A DNA stretch of 64,000 nt from Gemmataceae bacterium (lineage in GTDB: Bacteria; Planctomycetota; Planctomycetia; Gemmatales; Gemmataceae), in assembly GCA_009691845.1 (NCBI GenBank), contig SIAJ01000005.1:1-64000 (forward strand). Direction: 5' to 3'. Positions 8,936-18,417 of this stretch are shown piece after piece. The first letter of the stretch is position 1. Each line of letters starts with the position of its first letter. The notes under the pieces are model-generated. The model was given only the letters and a program-made list of their open reading frames with translations, was not told the DNA's origin and did no database searches. Both the position numbers and the translations under genes were made by a program.

Positions 8936-9274
8936 TCAGGTTTTCCAATGCGTCAGACGGCCCATGCCCTTGCCGGCGAGAAATCCGAGAACTGTTCCTA
9001 CCCCCGAAAATATCGCCAGAAAGCCGATGCCCCACACATAGTGGTGAACCGTGTCCGTTGTTCCAAGATGAAGATCCAGAAAGCTCACCCGGTCTGAAGA
9101 ATGTTCCCCAGTATACCCCGGTATCACCAATCGCTCGGTCGTTAGCAGCGCGAACGTGAAAATGATGCCTGCAATCGCGCCGATCGGTAGCAAAACGGCC
9201 GTGAACAGATCGTGTCGCAGGGTCGGGTGCTGCGAAGGTTGTGGCGATTCGGGCGGTGATTGATAAGAATCCAT
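8936..9274 (-). CDS. Small hypothetical membrane protein
   Basis: I chose ATG 9274 (MDSYQSPPESP) because the 49 residues before it in the ORF look like shadow sequence. The 112-residue product has a Pro/Ser/Gln-rich cytoplasmic N-terminus and two hydrophobic segments (AVLLPIGAIAGIIFTFALL and VWGIGFLAIFSGVGTVLGFLAG), and ends LTHWKT. No family is recognised. It precedes the PQQ gene on the same strand with 42 bp between, so co-transcription is possible. Confidence 0.6.
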   Translation of the reverse strand: MDSYQSPPESPQPSQHPTLRHDLFTAVLLPIGAIAGIIFTFALLTTERLVIPGYTGEHSSDRVSFLDLHLGTTDTVHHYVWGIGFLAIFSGVGTVLGFLAGKGMGRLTHWKT

Positions 9275-9454
9275 GCTCGAATCACTGCCAGCCTGGAGTG
9301 GGTTTTGAGAAATGTAGTATACATGGCGAATGTCGTGCCATGAAGGTCGAATGCGACATTTATAACTGGCGAGCCGACCGCCTTTCAAGGACGCTTCCCA
9401 ACTGGTAGTCAATATTGACAAAATATCCTTAGCGAATTCCCTATCTCATCCAGC

Positions 9455-10390
9455 ATGTCCACTGTGCTGGAAGTCAACGGCATTCAGAAGACCTACGGAG
9501 CCATCGAGGCTTTGCGAGGCATCTCTCTTCAGGTTGAAGAAGGAGAAATGTTCGGCCTGCTCGGCCCGAACGGTGCCGGCAAAACCACGCTCCTGAGTAT
9601 CCTGGCCTGCCTACTCGATCCCACTTCGGGAAGTGCTCGTCTGTTCGGCAGGCCCCTCGATCGCAGGGACCACACGCTACGACCTCTGATCGGACTAGCG
9701 ACGCAAGATTTGGCCCTGTACGAAGAACTCACCGCACGCGAGAACCTCGCTTTCTTCGGGAAACTTTATGGTCAACGAGGCAAAGAACTGCAAACCCGTG
9801 TGGATGAAATTCTCGAGTTCACGGCCCTCCGTGATCGGGCCGACGATCGGGTCGGAACGTTTTCAGGGGGTATGAAACGCCGGCTGAACCTCGGCGTGGC
9901 GGTCGTGCATCGACCGCGACTCCTGTTTCTCGATGAGCCGACCACCGGCGTCGATCCGCAATCGCGGCATCACCTGTTCGAGGAAATACGTTCCTTGAAC
10001 GCATCCGGCACGACGGTGGTTTACACCAGCCACTACATGGAAGAGGTGCAATCGTTATGTCCCCGGATTGCGATTGTCGATCACGGCCGGGTGATTGCCT
10101 CCGATCAACGAGAAAACCTGTTGCGACTGCTCCCCGGCTCGCTGACAGTGCGAGTAAACGGTCCGACAGCGACGCTGGCCGAGCGATTGGGAAAATTGGA
10201 GGGAGTTAAGGTCGTATCCTCCGAGGGCGATGCGCTGAGGCTGTCATCGACTGATGTGAAGGCAACAACCCTGCGGCTCATCGCGATACTTCGCGAACTC
10301 GACATCGAACTACTTGATCTCGAATCGAGCGAGCCGAATTTGGAGCAAGTATTTCTGCATCTGACCAATGCGGCTGTCCGGGATACGTGA
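9455..10390 (+). CDS. ABC transporter ATP-binding protein
   Basis: The 311-residue protein is one ABC domain with Walker A GPNGAGKTTLLS (about residue 35), Q-loop in GLATQDLALYEELTAREN, signature TFSGGMKRRLN (about 135) and Walker B LLFLDEPTTGVDPQ, then the H-loop TSHYMEEV. A C-terminal extension of about 85 residues (LTVRVNGPTATLAERL onwards) is typical of ABC-2/NatA-type exporter ATPases. No permease is adjacent, so its membrane partner must be encoded elsewhere. The substrate is unknown. It is divergent from the small membrane protein. Confidence 0.9.
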   Translation: MSTVLEVNGIQKTYGAIEALRGISLQVEEGEMFGLLGPNGAGKTTLLSILACLLDPTSGSARLFGRPLDRRDHTLRPLIGLATQDLALYEELTARENLAFFGKLYGQRGKELQTRVDEILEFTALRDRADDRVGTFSGGMKRRLNLGVAVVHRPRLLFLDEPTTGVDPQSRHHLFEEIRSLNASGTTVVYTSHYMEEVQSLCPRIAIVDHGRVIASDQRENLLRLLPGSLTVRVNGPTATLAERLGKLEGVKVVSSEGDALRLSSTDVKATTLRLIAILRELDIELLDLESSEPNLEQVFLHLTNAAVRDT

Positions 10391-10410
10391 GAGTGGTTCC
10401 CCTTTTCATG

Positions 10411-10478
10411 GGGATAGACCTCTGGTCTGTCCGGGTTGGATCGGATGGTTCGAATGAGACAGACCAGAGGTCTCTTCC
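10411..10478. repeat. Inverted repeat, GACAGACC family
   Basis: Perfect 15-nt arms AGACCTCTGGTCTGT (10416-10430) and complement (10459-10473), each itself nearly palindromic (AGACC-TCT-GGTCT). It sits 20 nt after the ABC gene stop. The same word forms the longer hairpin at 25424-25497. Confidence 0.8.
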
Positions 10479-10567
10479 CACATGATGCGCCTTCGTCCAT
10501 ATTTCCCTCGCGATCTTCGCTCCAATTCGCCATAATACCTCCAGCGATCCCCTTTCGGATACTCGTG

Positions 10568-11536
10568 ATGGCTGTCCGCACACTCTTCGTTGCACTGTTG
10601 TTCGCTTTCCCGGCCCTCGCGGAACTCAAGCCGCTCGAGAAGGGAAAGGTCTCCTTCAAGGCCGTTGACGACCAGAAGGACGTGGTCGAGCGTTATCGCC
10701 TGGAGCCGAGGGAGTTCGACTATCAACTCAAGCCGCAGCGCGATCTGGTGGTAAGCGGCATTGAGATTTATTCGTTGACCTTTCCTTCACCCGTGAAAAC
10801 GAAATACGAGGAAAACAACACCGTCCACGCGGAGTATTTTTTACCCAAGGGGAAGGGACCATTCCCAGGCGTGATTATTCTCGACATTCTCGATGGGAGC
10901 CAGATTGTTTCACGAGGTATCGCGACCATACTCGCAACGCAAGGAATCGCGGGTCTTTGCGTACAAATGCCCTATTACGGTCCACGCCGACCGGCCGATG
11001 GCAAGGTGCGGCTACTCTCTCCGGATGTGACGCAAACGCTGGAAAGAATTCGCCAAACCGTGCTTGATAACCGCTGTGCGGTTGCGTGGCTGGCCTCGCG
11101 GCCGGAAATCGACTCCAAGAAACTCGGCATTCACGGCACAAGCCTGGGAAGTTTCATGGCGGCCCTTACCGCCGCGGCCGAACCGCGATTGAACAACGTA
11201 TCCCTACTCCTCGGCGGGGGAGGGCTTGTCGATGCGTACTGGGATCATCCGCAAGCCAAGCAGTACCTGGGCGTGCTGGCGTACTTCGGCGGCGACAAGG
11301 CGGGCTTGAAGAAGGCCATCGCTCCAGCCGATCCGATCACCTACGCTGAAAACCTCAAGAAACGCAACCTGCTGATGATTGCCGCGAGCAACGACGATAT
11401 CGTGCCGCCGAGTGCCGCCAGGGCTTTGTGGGAGGCGACGGGCAAGCAAAAAATCGTTTGGTTGAATGCGACACACGTGGGGGCCGTGTTCTATTTGTTC
11501 GACGCGACGGATCATATTGTGAAACACTTCAAGTAG
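10568..11536 (+). CDS. Exported alpha/beta hydrolase
   Basis: The start ATG 10568 begins a signal peptide (MAVRTLFVALLFAFPALAEL); the longer ORF runs through the upstream palindrome. The 322-residue protein has an alpha/beta hydrolase core: AEYFLPKGKGPFPGVIILD, the nucleophile elbow IHGTSLGSF (Ser of G-T-S-L-G), a late Asp in AASNDDIVPPSAA and a His in NATHVGAVFY, which form a plausible triad. It resembles dienelactone hydrolase or acetyl xylan esterase-type enzymes, so an ester substrate outside the cytoplasm is inferred. It stands alone between two palindromes. Confidence 0.8.
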   Translation: MAVRTLFVALLFAFPALAELKPLEKGKVSFKAVDDQKDVVERYRLEPREFDYQLKPQRDLVVSGIEIYSLTFPSPVKTKYEENNTVHAEYFLPKGKGPFPGVIILDILDGSQIVSRGIATILATQGIAGLCVQMPYYGPRRPADGKVRLLSPDVTQTLERIRQTVLDNRCAVAWLASRPEIDSKKLGIHGTSLGSFMAALTAAAEPRLNNVSLLLGGGGLVDAYWDHPQAKQYLGVLAYFGGDKAGLKKAIAPADPITYAENLKKRNLLMIAASNDDIVPPSAARALWEATGKQKIVWLNATHVGAVFYLFDATDHIVKHFK

Positions 11537-11550
11537 CAGGAAGCCGTCTG

Positions 11551-11616
11551 GGGTTCGAGGCAACGGCTCGAACGGAATGCAATCGCCAGGTTCGTTCGAG
11601 CCATTGCCTCGAACCC
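11551..11616. repeat. Long inverted repeat after hydrolase gene
   Basis: 24-nt arms at 11551-11574 and 11593-11616 (GGGTTCGAGGCAACGGCTCG and its complement) with one mismatch, beginning 15 nt after the stop. The downstream gene starts 37 nt after the right arm. No U-tract follows. Confidence 0.85.
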
Positions 11617-11652
11617 TAAACAAAGTCATGTCCGACCACCTAGAATGAAGAG

Positions 11653-13083
11653 ATGACGTCCCACGCAATCGCTCACGCCCACGCTACGCCTACGATTACC
11701 TTCTGGGGTGCAGCCCAAGTCGTCACCGGCTCCATGCATCTAGTGGAAGCCGGCTCGACCAAGGTCCTCCTCGACTGCGGCCTGTTTCAGGGTCGCAGAA
11801 GCGAATCGCACCAACGCAACGCCAGTTTTCCGTTTCAACCGAAGCAGATCAACGCGGTTCTCCTATCTCACGCCCATATCGACCATTGCGGCAACCTGCC
11901 GACGCTAATTCGCAACGGGTTTGACGGCCCGATCTTCTGCACGCCCGCCACGCGCGATCTACTAGCCGTGATGCTGGTCGATTCAGCGAAGATCCAGGAA
12001 GAAGATGCTGCCCACCTGAACATTCAACGGAAATACGCAGAGCCGTATGTCGAGCCTCTCTATTCGCGAGCCGATGTCGACACCTTACTGGGCCAAGTGA
12101 CAGCAATCGGCTACGACCGATTCCGAGAACTCCGGCGTGGGATGCGTTTCAAGTTCCTGGAAGCCGGCCACGTGCTTGGCTCGGCCGTCGTCCATGTCCA
12201 GATCGATCGCGAGGGTGGCGATCCGCACACCCTCACGTTCACGGGTGACCTTGGTCGGCGCAGTCTGCCACTCTTGAAGCACACGGCCCCGATTCCCGCT
12301 GCGGACGTTTTGGTTTGCGAGAGCACCTACGGCAACCGCACCCACGAACCGATTGCGGAGACTTCGCGCAAGTTGATCGAAGCGATCAACCGCACGATCG
12401 CACGTGGCGGCAAGGTGCTCATCCCGGCCTTTAGCTTGGGCCGAACCCAACTCATCATTCACTTCATCCACCGTGGTATTCTGGATGGGACCATTCCGCA
12501 TGTGCCCGTCTATGTCGATAGTCCACTTGCCGCGAACATCACGCGGGTCTACGAGGATCATCCCGAATGTCTGGATGCCGAGGGGCAGCAGATGCTGAAA
12601 GACGGCACCGGCATTCTTGGCGGGGATGTGGTGACTTACATCCGCGAATTCGAGGATTCGCTTCGGGTCAGTCGCCGACCGGACCCGTGCATCGTGATCG
12701 CGTCGAGCGGCATGTGCGATGCCGGTCGAATTCTGCACCACCTGAAAGAGCACGTCGACGACGAACGATGCACGGTAATCCTGGTCAGCTATCAGGCCAA
12801 GGGGACAACGGGCCGTCGCTTGCTGGAAGCCTCGCCAACGGTGAAGTTTCTCGGCAAGGAGTTCAACAAGTGGATCGAAGTCGTGCATCTCGATGGCTTC
12901 AGCGGCCACGCGGATCGCGAGGACTTTTTGACCTATCTATCACCGCTGGTGGGCAAGGTCGGCAAAGTCCGGCTCATCCATGGCGAACGCGAGCAGGCCG
13001 AGGCACTCGCTACATCGTTGCTCGAACTCGGTTTTGAGGACGTGTCCGTGCCGAGTCCGGGGGATGTAGTGGAGTTGGGGTGA
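11653..13083 (+). CDS. Metallo-beta-lactamase/beta-CASP RNA-processing exonuclease
   Basis: The 476-residue protein has the MBL zinc motif HAHIDHCGNLP near residue 75, the supporting His in AGHVLGSAVVH, Asp in TFTGDLGR, then the beta-CASP domain with ESTYGNRTHE and PAFSLGRTQ, and the C-terminal DGFSGHADREDF His motif of the RNA-specificity (RMMBL) segment. This is the CPSF73/YSH1-like group of bacterial and archaeal ribonucleases, acting on RNA ends in the cytoplasm. It heads a same-strand run with the DUF58 (24 nt gap) and SUFU (13 nt gap) genes, although no functional link is obvious. Confidence 0.9.
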   Translation: MTSHAIAHAHATPTITFWGAAQVVTGSMHLVEAGSTKVLLDCGLFQGRRSESHQRNASFPFQPKQINAVLLSHAHIDHCGNLPTLIRNGFDGPIFCTPATRDLLAVMLVDSAKIQEEDAAHLNIQRKYAEPYVEPLYSRADVDTLLGQVTAIGYDRFRELRRGMRFKFLEAGHVLGSAVVHVQIDREGGDPHTLTFTGDLGRRSLPLLKHTAPIPAADVLVCESTYGNRTHEPIAETSRKLIEAINRTIARGGKVLIPAFSLGRTQLIIHFIHRGILDGTIPHVPVYVDSPLAANITRVYEDHPECLDAEGQQMLKDGTGILGGDVVTYIREFEDSLRVSRRPDPCIVIASSGMCDAGRILHHLKEHVDDERCTVILVSYQAKGTTGRRLLEASPTVKFLGKEFNKWIEVVHLDGFSGHADREDFLTYLSPLVGKVGKVRLIHGEREQAEALATSLLELGFEDVSVPSPGDVVELG

Positions 13084-13106
13084 GTCTCGCGTATTAACAG
13101 TAAAAA

Positions 13107-14483
13107 ATGCGTCGTCTCTTCGTCCTGCTTGCGATCGTCCTGCTCGCCGCCTTGGTTCTTCAGGCGGGCTTGCTTGCGTTTGCGATGTACGTACTCATCG
13201 GCGTGCTCATTCTCAGCCGGTATCTGGCCAAGAAGTGGGTGGGGTCGTTGGATGCCACTCGCGAATGTGTGGCAACCGATCCGGTTGAAGTCGGGGCCAC
13301 CGTCGAGATGAGAGTTCGGATCACGAACTCGGGGAACACGCGGGTCGCGTGGGTCTTGATCGAGGATCTGTTTCCCGAACAGTACCTGCGACAGAAACCA
13401 CCGCGACTGCGGATTACCGGACGTCGGATGAAACTCTGCGCCATCCGTGGCGGAGGAGCAACGGTTCTCAAATATGTGCTCGAGTGCGATACCCGTGGCT
13501 ACTACCAGCTTGGCCCGACGCTGCTCGAAACCGGCGATCTTTTCGGACTGCATCGTCGGCACCGAATCGTCGCTAAGCCATTTTTCTTGATGGTGTTGCC
13601 CAAGGTGCTCCCGTTGCCGAAGTACGACTTTGCTTCGCAACGGCCGATCGGCGAAGTGAACGTGGCCAGGCGACTCTACGAGGATCCCACTCGAAATGCA
13701 GGCGTTCGGCCCTATCAGGTCGGCGATCCGCTGCAACGGGTCCACTGGCGAGCCACGGCGCGAACGGGCGAGTTGCAGTGTCGCGTCTTCGATCCGACGA
13801 CTCTCGCCGGCGCAAGCATTTTGGTGGACTTTCACAAGGACGGCTATTCTTCACGCGGCGAGCCCTTTCGTTCCGATCTGGTCGTGACGACAGCCTGCTC
13901 GATCGCCTATGCGGTCACAATGTTGAATCAGCAGATCGGACTGGCCAGCAACGGACGCGATGCCGCGGACCTATATCGTTATCACGTTCAATCTCAGCGT
14001 GGTACGGACGAAGAAGAAGCGGGTTACGAAACTCGTGATGCCGCGCGACGAGAAGGCGAAGCCGACGAGGAGAGCAGCCGGTTGCGCCCCATCGTGGTCG
14101 AAACGCGTCGGGGCATCGAACAATTCCAGCAAATTCGCGAGGCCTTGGCCCGTCTCGAATTCACCGATGGTCTCAGCTTCGCCCGATTGGTTCTTGAGGT
14201 CACGCCACGTTTGCCGAGAGATGCGACTGTTATCGCCATCCTGCCGGATGTAAAGGTGGAGACCTCGACGACGCTCGGCAGCCTGCGGCGGCAGGGTTTT
14301 GCGGTGTCCGTGATCCTGATTGGACTCGATGAAGAAGAACGGTTGGTCGCTCATGGCCGCCTGGTCGCGGAGGGTGTTCGCGACGTGCGTCATGTGAACA
14401 ACGAAGACGAGCTGAGCCTGCTCGGCGATCAGGCACCCTCGAGTGGTATGAATCCCTACCAGTTGGCCGTGGCACTCGCGTAA
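13107..14483 (+). CDS. DUF58 domain-containing membrane protein
   Basis: The 458-residue protein starts with one or two membrane segments (LFVLLAIVLLAALVLQAGLLAF, YVLIGVLILSRYL), then a beta-rich region (RITNSGNTRVAWVLIEDLFP), then the DUF58 signature GVRPYQVGDPLQRVHWRATARTG near residue 200. DUF58 proteins usually accompany a MoxR AAA+ ATPase and vWA proteins in membrane-linked chaperone systems; no MoxR gene is adjacent here. A charged Glu/Arg-rich stretch (DEEEAGYETRDAARREGEAD) interrupts the C-terminal half. Confidence 0.88.
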   Translation: MRRLFVLLAIVLLAALVLQAGLLAFAMYVLIGVLILSRYLAKKWVGSLDATRECVATDPVEVGATVEMRVRITNSGNTRVAWVLIEDLFPEQYLRQKPPRLRITGRRMKLCAIRGGGATVLKYVLECDTRGYYQLGPTLLETGDLFGLHRRHRIVAKPFFLMVLPKVLPLPKYDFASQRPIGEVNVARRLYEDPTRNAGVRPYQVGDPLQRVHWRATARTGELQCRVFDPTTLAGASILVDFHKDGYSSRGEPFRSDLVVTTACSIAYAVTMLNQQIGLASNGRDAADLYRYHVQSQRGTDEEEAGYETRDAARREGEADEESSRLRPIVVETRRGIEQFQQIREALARLEFTDGLSFARLVLEVTPRLPRDATVIAILPDVKVETSTTLGSLRRQGFAVSVILIGLDEEERLVAHGRLVAEGVRDVRHVNNEDELSLLGDQAPSSGMNPYQLAVALA

Positions 14484-14496
14484 TATCATCTTCACT

Positions 14497-15150
14497 ATGT
14501 CCGAAGAAGAATACATCGACGCGATCAGCAAGCACATCGTCCAGCACGTTGGCCCGGTGACCAACGTCCTTCACGAGGTGGCCCCGGACATCGTCCACGT
14601 GGACATCCTCGTGATCGGCCCACGTGAAGAGCGACCGTATTTCACGCTGCTCACTTGCGGAATGAGCGAACGTGCGATGAGGGTTCCGATCGAGGACCCC
14701 GATGACTTGGCGCTCGTACCGGAACTGCGATTTGCCGAGCTACTTCTTTGCCTGCCGACCGATTGGTCGCTTGATCCGACAACCTTTCGCGACGAGTCAA
14801 ATTATTGGCCGATCCGTTGGCTGAAGCGATTGGCCCGTCTGCCGCATCAGCATGAGTCGTGGCTCGGGCTTGGCCACACGATCCCGAATGGCGATCCGCC
14901 GCAACCCTTCGCGTCCAACACGCAATTCTCGGGCTGGCTGGTCGATGAGCCAGTCCTGTTTCCAACCGAGTTTCAAAAGCTGCGCGTGGGTGAGAAGGTC
15001 ATCAATTTTTACGGGATCGTGCCGCTATTCGAGGAAGAAATGACACTCAAACTCCGCAAGGGCAGTGGAGCCTTATCGCATGTTTTGGATGCGGGTCAAG
15101 TATCGGAGTTGATCGACGTACAGCGCAAGAACTTGGGCAGGCACGAGTAG
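14497..15150 (+). CDS. Suppressor of fused (SUFU) domain protein
   Basis: The 217-residue cytoplasmic protein fits bacterial SUFU-domain proteins: HVGPVTNVLHEVAPDIVHVDILVIGP, YFTLLTCGMSERAMRVP, AELLLCLPTDW, and the C-terminal FYGIVPLFEEEMTLKLRKG. In bacteria this domain is often an immunity protein against polymorphic toxins, but no toxin is next to it, so that role is only an analogy. It starts 13 nt after DUF58 and ends 5 nt from the convergent WD40 gene, leaving almost no room for a terminator. Confidence 0.85.
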   Translation: MSEEEYIDAISKHIVQHVGPVTNVLHEVAPDIVHVDILVIGPREERPYFTLLTCGMSERAMRVPIEDPDDLALVPELRFAELLLCLPTDWSLDPTTFRDESNYWPIRWLKRLARLPHQHESWLGLGHTIPNGDPPQPFASNTQFSGWLVDEPVLFPTEFQKLRVGEKVINFYGIVPLFEEEMTLKLRKGSGALSHVLDAGQVSELIDVQRKNLGRHE

Positions 15151-15155
15151 CCGGA

Positions 15156-16178
15156 TTAAACCGAATACATTCCGACTGCTCCATTTTCGCCGCCGACCAA
15201 CAGTCGACCATCGGACGCCGACCAGGCCAGCTTCGAGATGGCTTCGTTGAACTCGATAGCGCACTGCAATTTTTTGGCTCCCTCCGGGTACCAGATTGCA
15301 AGCTTGCCATCGGGAGCAGCCGACGCGAGGAAGGGCCCGCGGTTTTGAAATGCGAGAGCGGAAATCGGCTTTTCGTGCAACTCGAACGTTAGCGGTTTTG
15401 ATCCTGCCGGGCCCTTTCCCGAACAGTCCCATACGGTCACCGCCTCGCCACCGCCTGTCGCCAGGAAACGGCTCGTGGAATCCCACGAAAGTTCCCGCAC
15501 TTTGTTGGGATAGCCGGCCATCTCCAGATCTTTGCCTGATTTCACATACCAGAAATGGACGGAGCAATCCTGGGCACCACCGGCCAGCATCTTACCGTCG
15601 GGCGACCAGGCGAGCGTGAGCAACGAGCCCTTCCATGGAAATTGATTCACCGGTTCATCCGCGTCCGGGCGAAGAAGCGATACTCCTCCGTATCCCGCGG
15701 CTGCGATCTCTTTTCCGCGTGGGGACCAATCAATTGCCGCGATCGTGCTCAATGAGTCCTTGTAAGCTCGGGCCCGGGAACCCTCGGAGTTCCATAAACG
15801 AAGCTTTTTACCGGCTGCCGAAACAAGAAATTCACCCTTCGGAGACCACGCCAGATGTTCCACCCACGTTGCACCGCCTTCGAGTTCCGACAGAATCTCG
15901 CCTGTTGCCGGGTTCCACAATCGAACTTTCCCGTCCTGCCCCGAGGTTGCCAATCGCTTGCCATCGGGACTCCAGGCGAGATCAGTCGTGCCAAAACCGT
16001 GACCTGAGAGTTGGAAATTGATCGTGCCGCTGGCAACGTCGAGTAGGAAAACCGGGCCGGCGACCGAAGCGACGGCAACCGTCGAGCCATTGGGGGACCA
16101 GCCGATCGCGATGACATGATCGTTAATGTTGTGAGTCCAGCGTAATGCGAGACGAGGCGGAGCGGTGAGTCGAGCCAT
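15156..16178 (-). CDS. WD40 repeat protein
   Basis: The 340-residue protein consists almost wholly of WD40 blades, most with the sequence LAWSPDGK or a variant, for example IAIGWSPNGSTVAV, TDLAWSPDGKRLATSGQDGKVRLW, LAWSPKGEFLVSAAGKKLRLW, LTLAWSPDGKMLAGGAQDCSVHFW. About seven or eight blades can be counted, enough for one closed propeller. There is no signal peptide and no fused kinase or enzyme, so it is likely a cytoplasmic scaffold. It is convergent with SUFU. Confidence 0.85.
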   Translation of the reverse strand: MARLTAPPRLALRWTHNINDHVIAIGWSPNGSTVAVASVAGPVFLLDVASGTINFQLSGHGFGTTDLAWSPDGKRLATSGQDGKVRLWNPATGEILSELEGGATWVEHLAWSPKGEFLVSAAGKKLRLWNSEGSRARAYKDSLSTIAAIDWSPRGKEIAAAGYGGVSLLRPDADEPVNQFPWKGSLLTLAWSPDGKMLAGGAQDCSVHFWYVKSGKDLEMAGYPNKVRELSWDSTSRFLATGGGEAVTVWDCSGKGPAGSKPLTFELHEKPISALAFQNRGPFLASAAPDGKLAIWYPEGAKKLQCAIEFNEAISKLAWSASDGRLLVGGENGAVGMYSV

Positions 16179-16609
16179 GTGGATCCTGGGGTGAAGGCAT
16201 CGCCCATCTTAGCGGGACGTTCGTCTCCCGCGAATCTAGTCGAGATGAGATGCTGAAAAAAGGATCGAAGAACCACCTGCGATCGTTCATCCGTCGATCG
16301 CCACAGGGAAAGTTCGGCGATCCTGGCGAGATCCGTTCCACGAAACCTTTTGCGGAATCAAGCGTGGCGTTGGAATGGTGTGTGATTCGGATGTGCAATC
16401 GCTGGGTGTTCGTCGCGGGATTGTTCAACAGCGCCCTCGAGACGCTCGTGCACAGGCTCGACTCGGAAACGAAATCGCGGTGGAACGGCCCATTCGACAT
16501 TGCTGCCAGGGCCGTTCGCACCGCAAGTTTGTTTGCCACTCTGATCGCAGCGATCGCCATCACCAACCGCTTCGGCAAACCGATGAAGTGGTGGGAGCAA
16601 ACTCGATCA
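16179..16609. other. Gap of 431 bp without a convincing gene
   Basis: ORFs exist on both strands (142 and 188 residues) but neither has a recognisable motif or Shine-Dalgarno and both run into neighbouring genes. It should contain the WD40 promoter on the minus strand and the BBP7 terminator region. Confidence 0.6.
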
Positions 16610-18064
16610 TTACCACTTATATTGCAGGCCCAGGCTAATGCCTTGCACCCACACGTTGGACGATTCGAATCTCGGTAGCGGACGGACACTGCTCGCCGGC
16701 GGTTGGGCTGGCCAGTCCGGCAAAAGGTTTTCGTCGATGACGCGGTCGATCAGATCGCCCGGTCGAACGACATTGTTAATGTACATCAGCGTGTAGCCTC
16801 CGGAGACCCGCAGCCGGGAGGTGATGTCGTAACCGATATTGATTCCGGCTTCCGGCAAGAACGCGAACTGATCCTTCCGCTGTTCGCCGATGTTGCTGCT
16901 GAGCGCCAGCATGCCTCCAACCTGATCCGGCGGTGCTCCACCGGCAAGCTGGGTGATTGAGCCATTGATACTCGCGTATTTCCGATTCATACCGGCGGCA
17001 ATCTTCGCTCGCAATTCCACGTTCCAGGGACCGTATGCGTACTGGTAGATGGCACCAATCTGCAGGCCATAGAAATTGTTGCTGGTCTTGAAGGAATCCG
17101 TGAGTGACCGCGAGATGCCCGGAACCGGGCCCCCAGGCAATCCCGTCGAACTCTCGGTGATTTCGAGTTCCTCTTCCAAATTCAGGTAGCGGAAACCGGC
17201 AATCAAATCGAGGCTGTTGATCGGATCGGTCCACCAGTGTCGTCGAGCGTTTAATTCGCCGCCGTACAAATTGCTTCGAGTTAAAACATTAACCGTGCCG
17301 CTGAACACGCCAGCCCGCGAGACGAGCTCGGCATTCTCGCCTTGCGAGTTCATGCTGAAGAAGGGACGTGCGAGATCCGCATCGCCCACGGTTCCCGTGT
17401 CCGCCGTGAAGGTCGTTTCGTTCGAGCGAGTGAAGAATGCGTTGAGTTCAACCGCCCAGCAGGGTGAGAACCAATATCCGAGCGTCAGGCGGCCGCCATA
17501 GCGAGGGTTCGTCTCCATCGTCTCCCCACCGGACAAGACACTGACATCTCCGTTGCCAATAATTCCACTTGTGCCGAAAGGGCCTGTGGTGACAAGCGGT
17601 GGCACCGTGTAGCCGTTAACTTGCCACAAGAGCGCTTCCATGCCGACATACCAGTTCGTTTGGGTCTGGCAGCCTCCCATCGGGCATGCCGAGCCTCCAC
17701 TGAGGACTGGGTCCATCATGGTGACTGGACCAGACGGGATCGGCGGGCCATAAATCGTGCCCGGAGGTACGCTCAGCATGGGGCCGGTAATAGCACCCGG
17801 GGGCAAAGGGCCAGCAGGGCCGCCCGGAAGCGGAGGAGTTCCAGGCAGAGGCAAGGGAGATGGCACGGAGGGCAGCTCCGCGACCGTTCCCTTGGGCATT
17901 GCCTTTGGAATCTCGAAGGCGGCCGCGGGCTCGACTCCAGGGGATTGGGCCCGGATGGTGATTGCCGCCGGGATTCCAAGTCGGGCTGCTGGGGCTCGAT
18001 CCTGGGCTAGCAAAGAGCACGGCAATACCAGCGTGCAACCCAAGCCAAACAATGTGCGCTTCAT
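16610..18064 (-). CDS. BBP7-type outer-membrane beta-barrel protein
   Basis: The start ATG 18064 gives a signal peptide (MKRTLFGLGCTLVLPCSLLAQD), then a Pro/Gly-rich low-complexity linker (PSPLPLPGTPPLPGGPAGPL), then the family entry NWYVGMEALLWQVNGYTVPPLVTTG and many amphipathic strands ending in the aromatic ISLGLQYKW. A terminal aromatic after a final strand is typical of outer-membrane barrels. Total 484 residues. The BBP7 family is planctomycete-specific and its role is unknown; a barrel in the outer membrane is inferred. Monocistronic. Confidence 0.85.
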   Translation of the reverse strand: MKRTLFGLGCTLVLPCSLLAQDRAPAARLGIPAAITIRAQSPGVEPAAAFEIPKAMPKGTVAELPSVPSPLPLPGTPPLPGGPAGPLPPGAITGPMLSVPPGTIYGPPIPSGPVTMMDPVLSGGSACPMGGCQTQTNWYVGMEALLWQVNGYTVPPLVTTGPFGTSGIIGNGDVSVLSGGETMETNPRYGGRLTLGYWFSPCWAVELNAFFTRSNETTFTADTGTVGDADLARPFFSMNSQGENAELVSRAGVFSGTVNVLTRSNLYGGELNARRHWWTDPINSLDLIAGFRYLNLEEELEITESSTGLPGGPVPGISRSLTDSFKTSNNFYGLQIGAIYQYAYGPWNVELRAKIAAGMNRKYASINGSITQLAGGAPPDQVGGMLALSSNIGEQRKDQFAFLPEAGINIGYDITSRLRVSGGYTLMYINNVVRPGDLIDRVIDENLLPDWPAQPPASSVRPLPRFESSNVWVQGISLGLQYKW

Positions 18065-18417
18065 CAACTCGCCCTCCGGGCAATGTTCGCGTACCAATCG
18101 CCTCGCGTGTCCTGCTCAGCCCTCGAAGGCGTGACTGCAGGGAGAATTCGATTCACCACGAGGCTTTTTTTCTTCGTCGCAGCAAGCTCGGCGAAGTACG
18201 GGAACTGCGAGATTGTGGTGGACCTGAACGATTATGGGGCTGCGCTTTTGTCTTGCCCAGCATAATCCGCGTGTCCGTCGCGCAAGACCTTCTGAATTCA
18301 ACAATTCTTCCGGCGGGAGAGCAATCGTTGCACGATCGATGTTTATCAGGACGATCAGAACAATTGCCTCGGCACGGAAGCTCGGTGATCGGCTGCGGGG
18401 CACGAAGGAGTCCAATT
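18065..18417. other. Divergent intergenic region (353 bp) between BBP7 and PEP-CTERM genes
   Basis: No gene supported; the 250-residue ORF crossing it on the plus strand is a shadow that happens to be in frame with the PEP-CTERM gene. It should hold two divergent promoters. The PEP-CTERM end has a clear Shine-Dalgarno (GAAGGAG, 18404-18410). An AAAAAAAG run (18165-18172, minus strand) is the only obvious low-complexity feature. Confidence 0.55.

Noticed and set aside
12085-12909. 274-residue minus-strand ORF opposite the beta-CASP gene
   Set aside because: Shadow of a recognisable gene, no family motif.
16250-16678. 142-residue plus-strand ORF in the BBP7/WD40 gap
   Set aside because: No Shine-Dalgarno, no motif, and its end runs into the BBP7 coding region.
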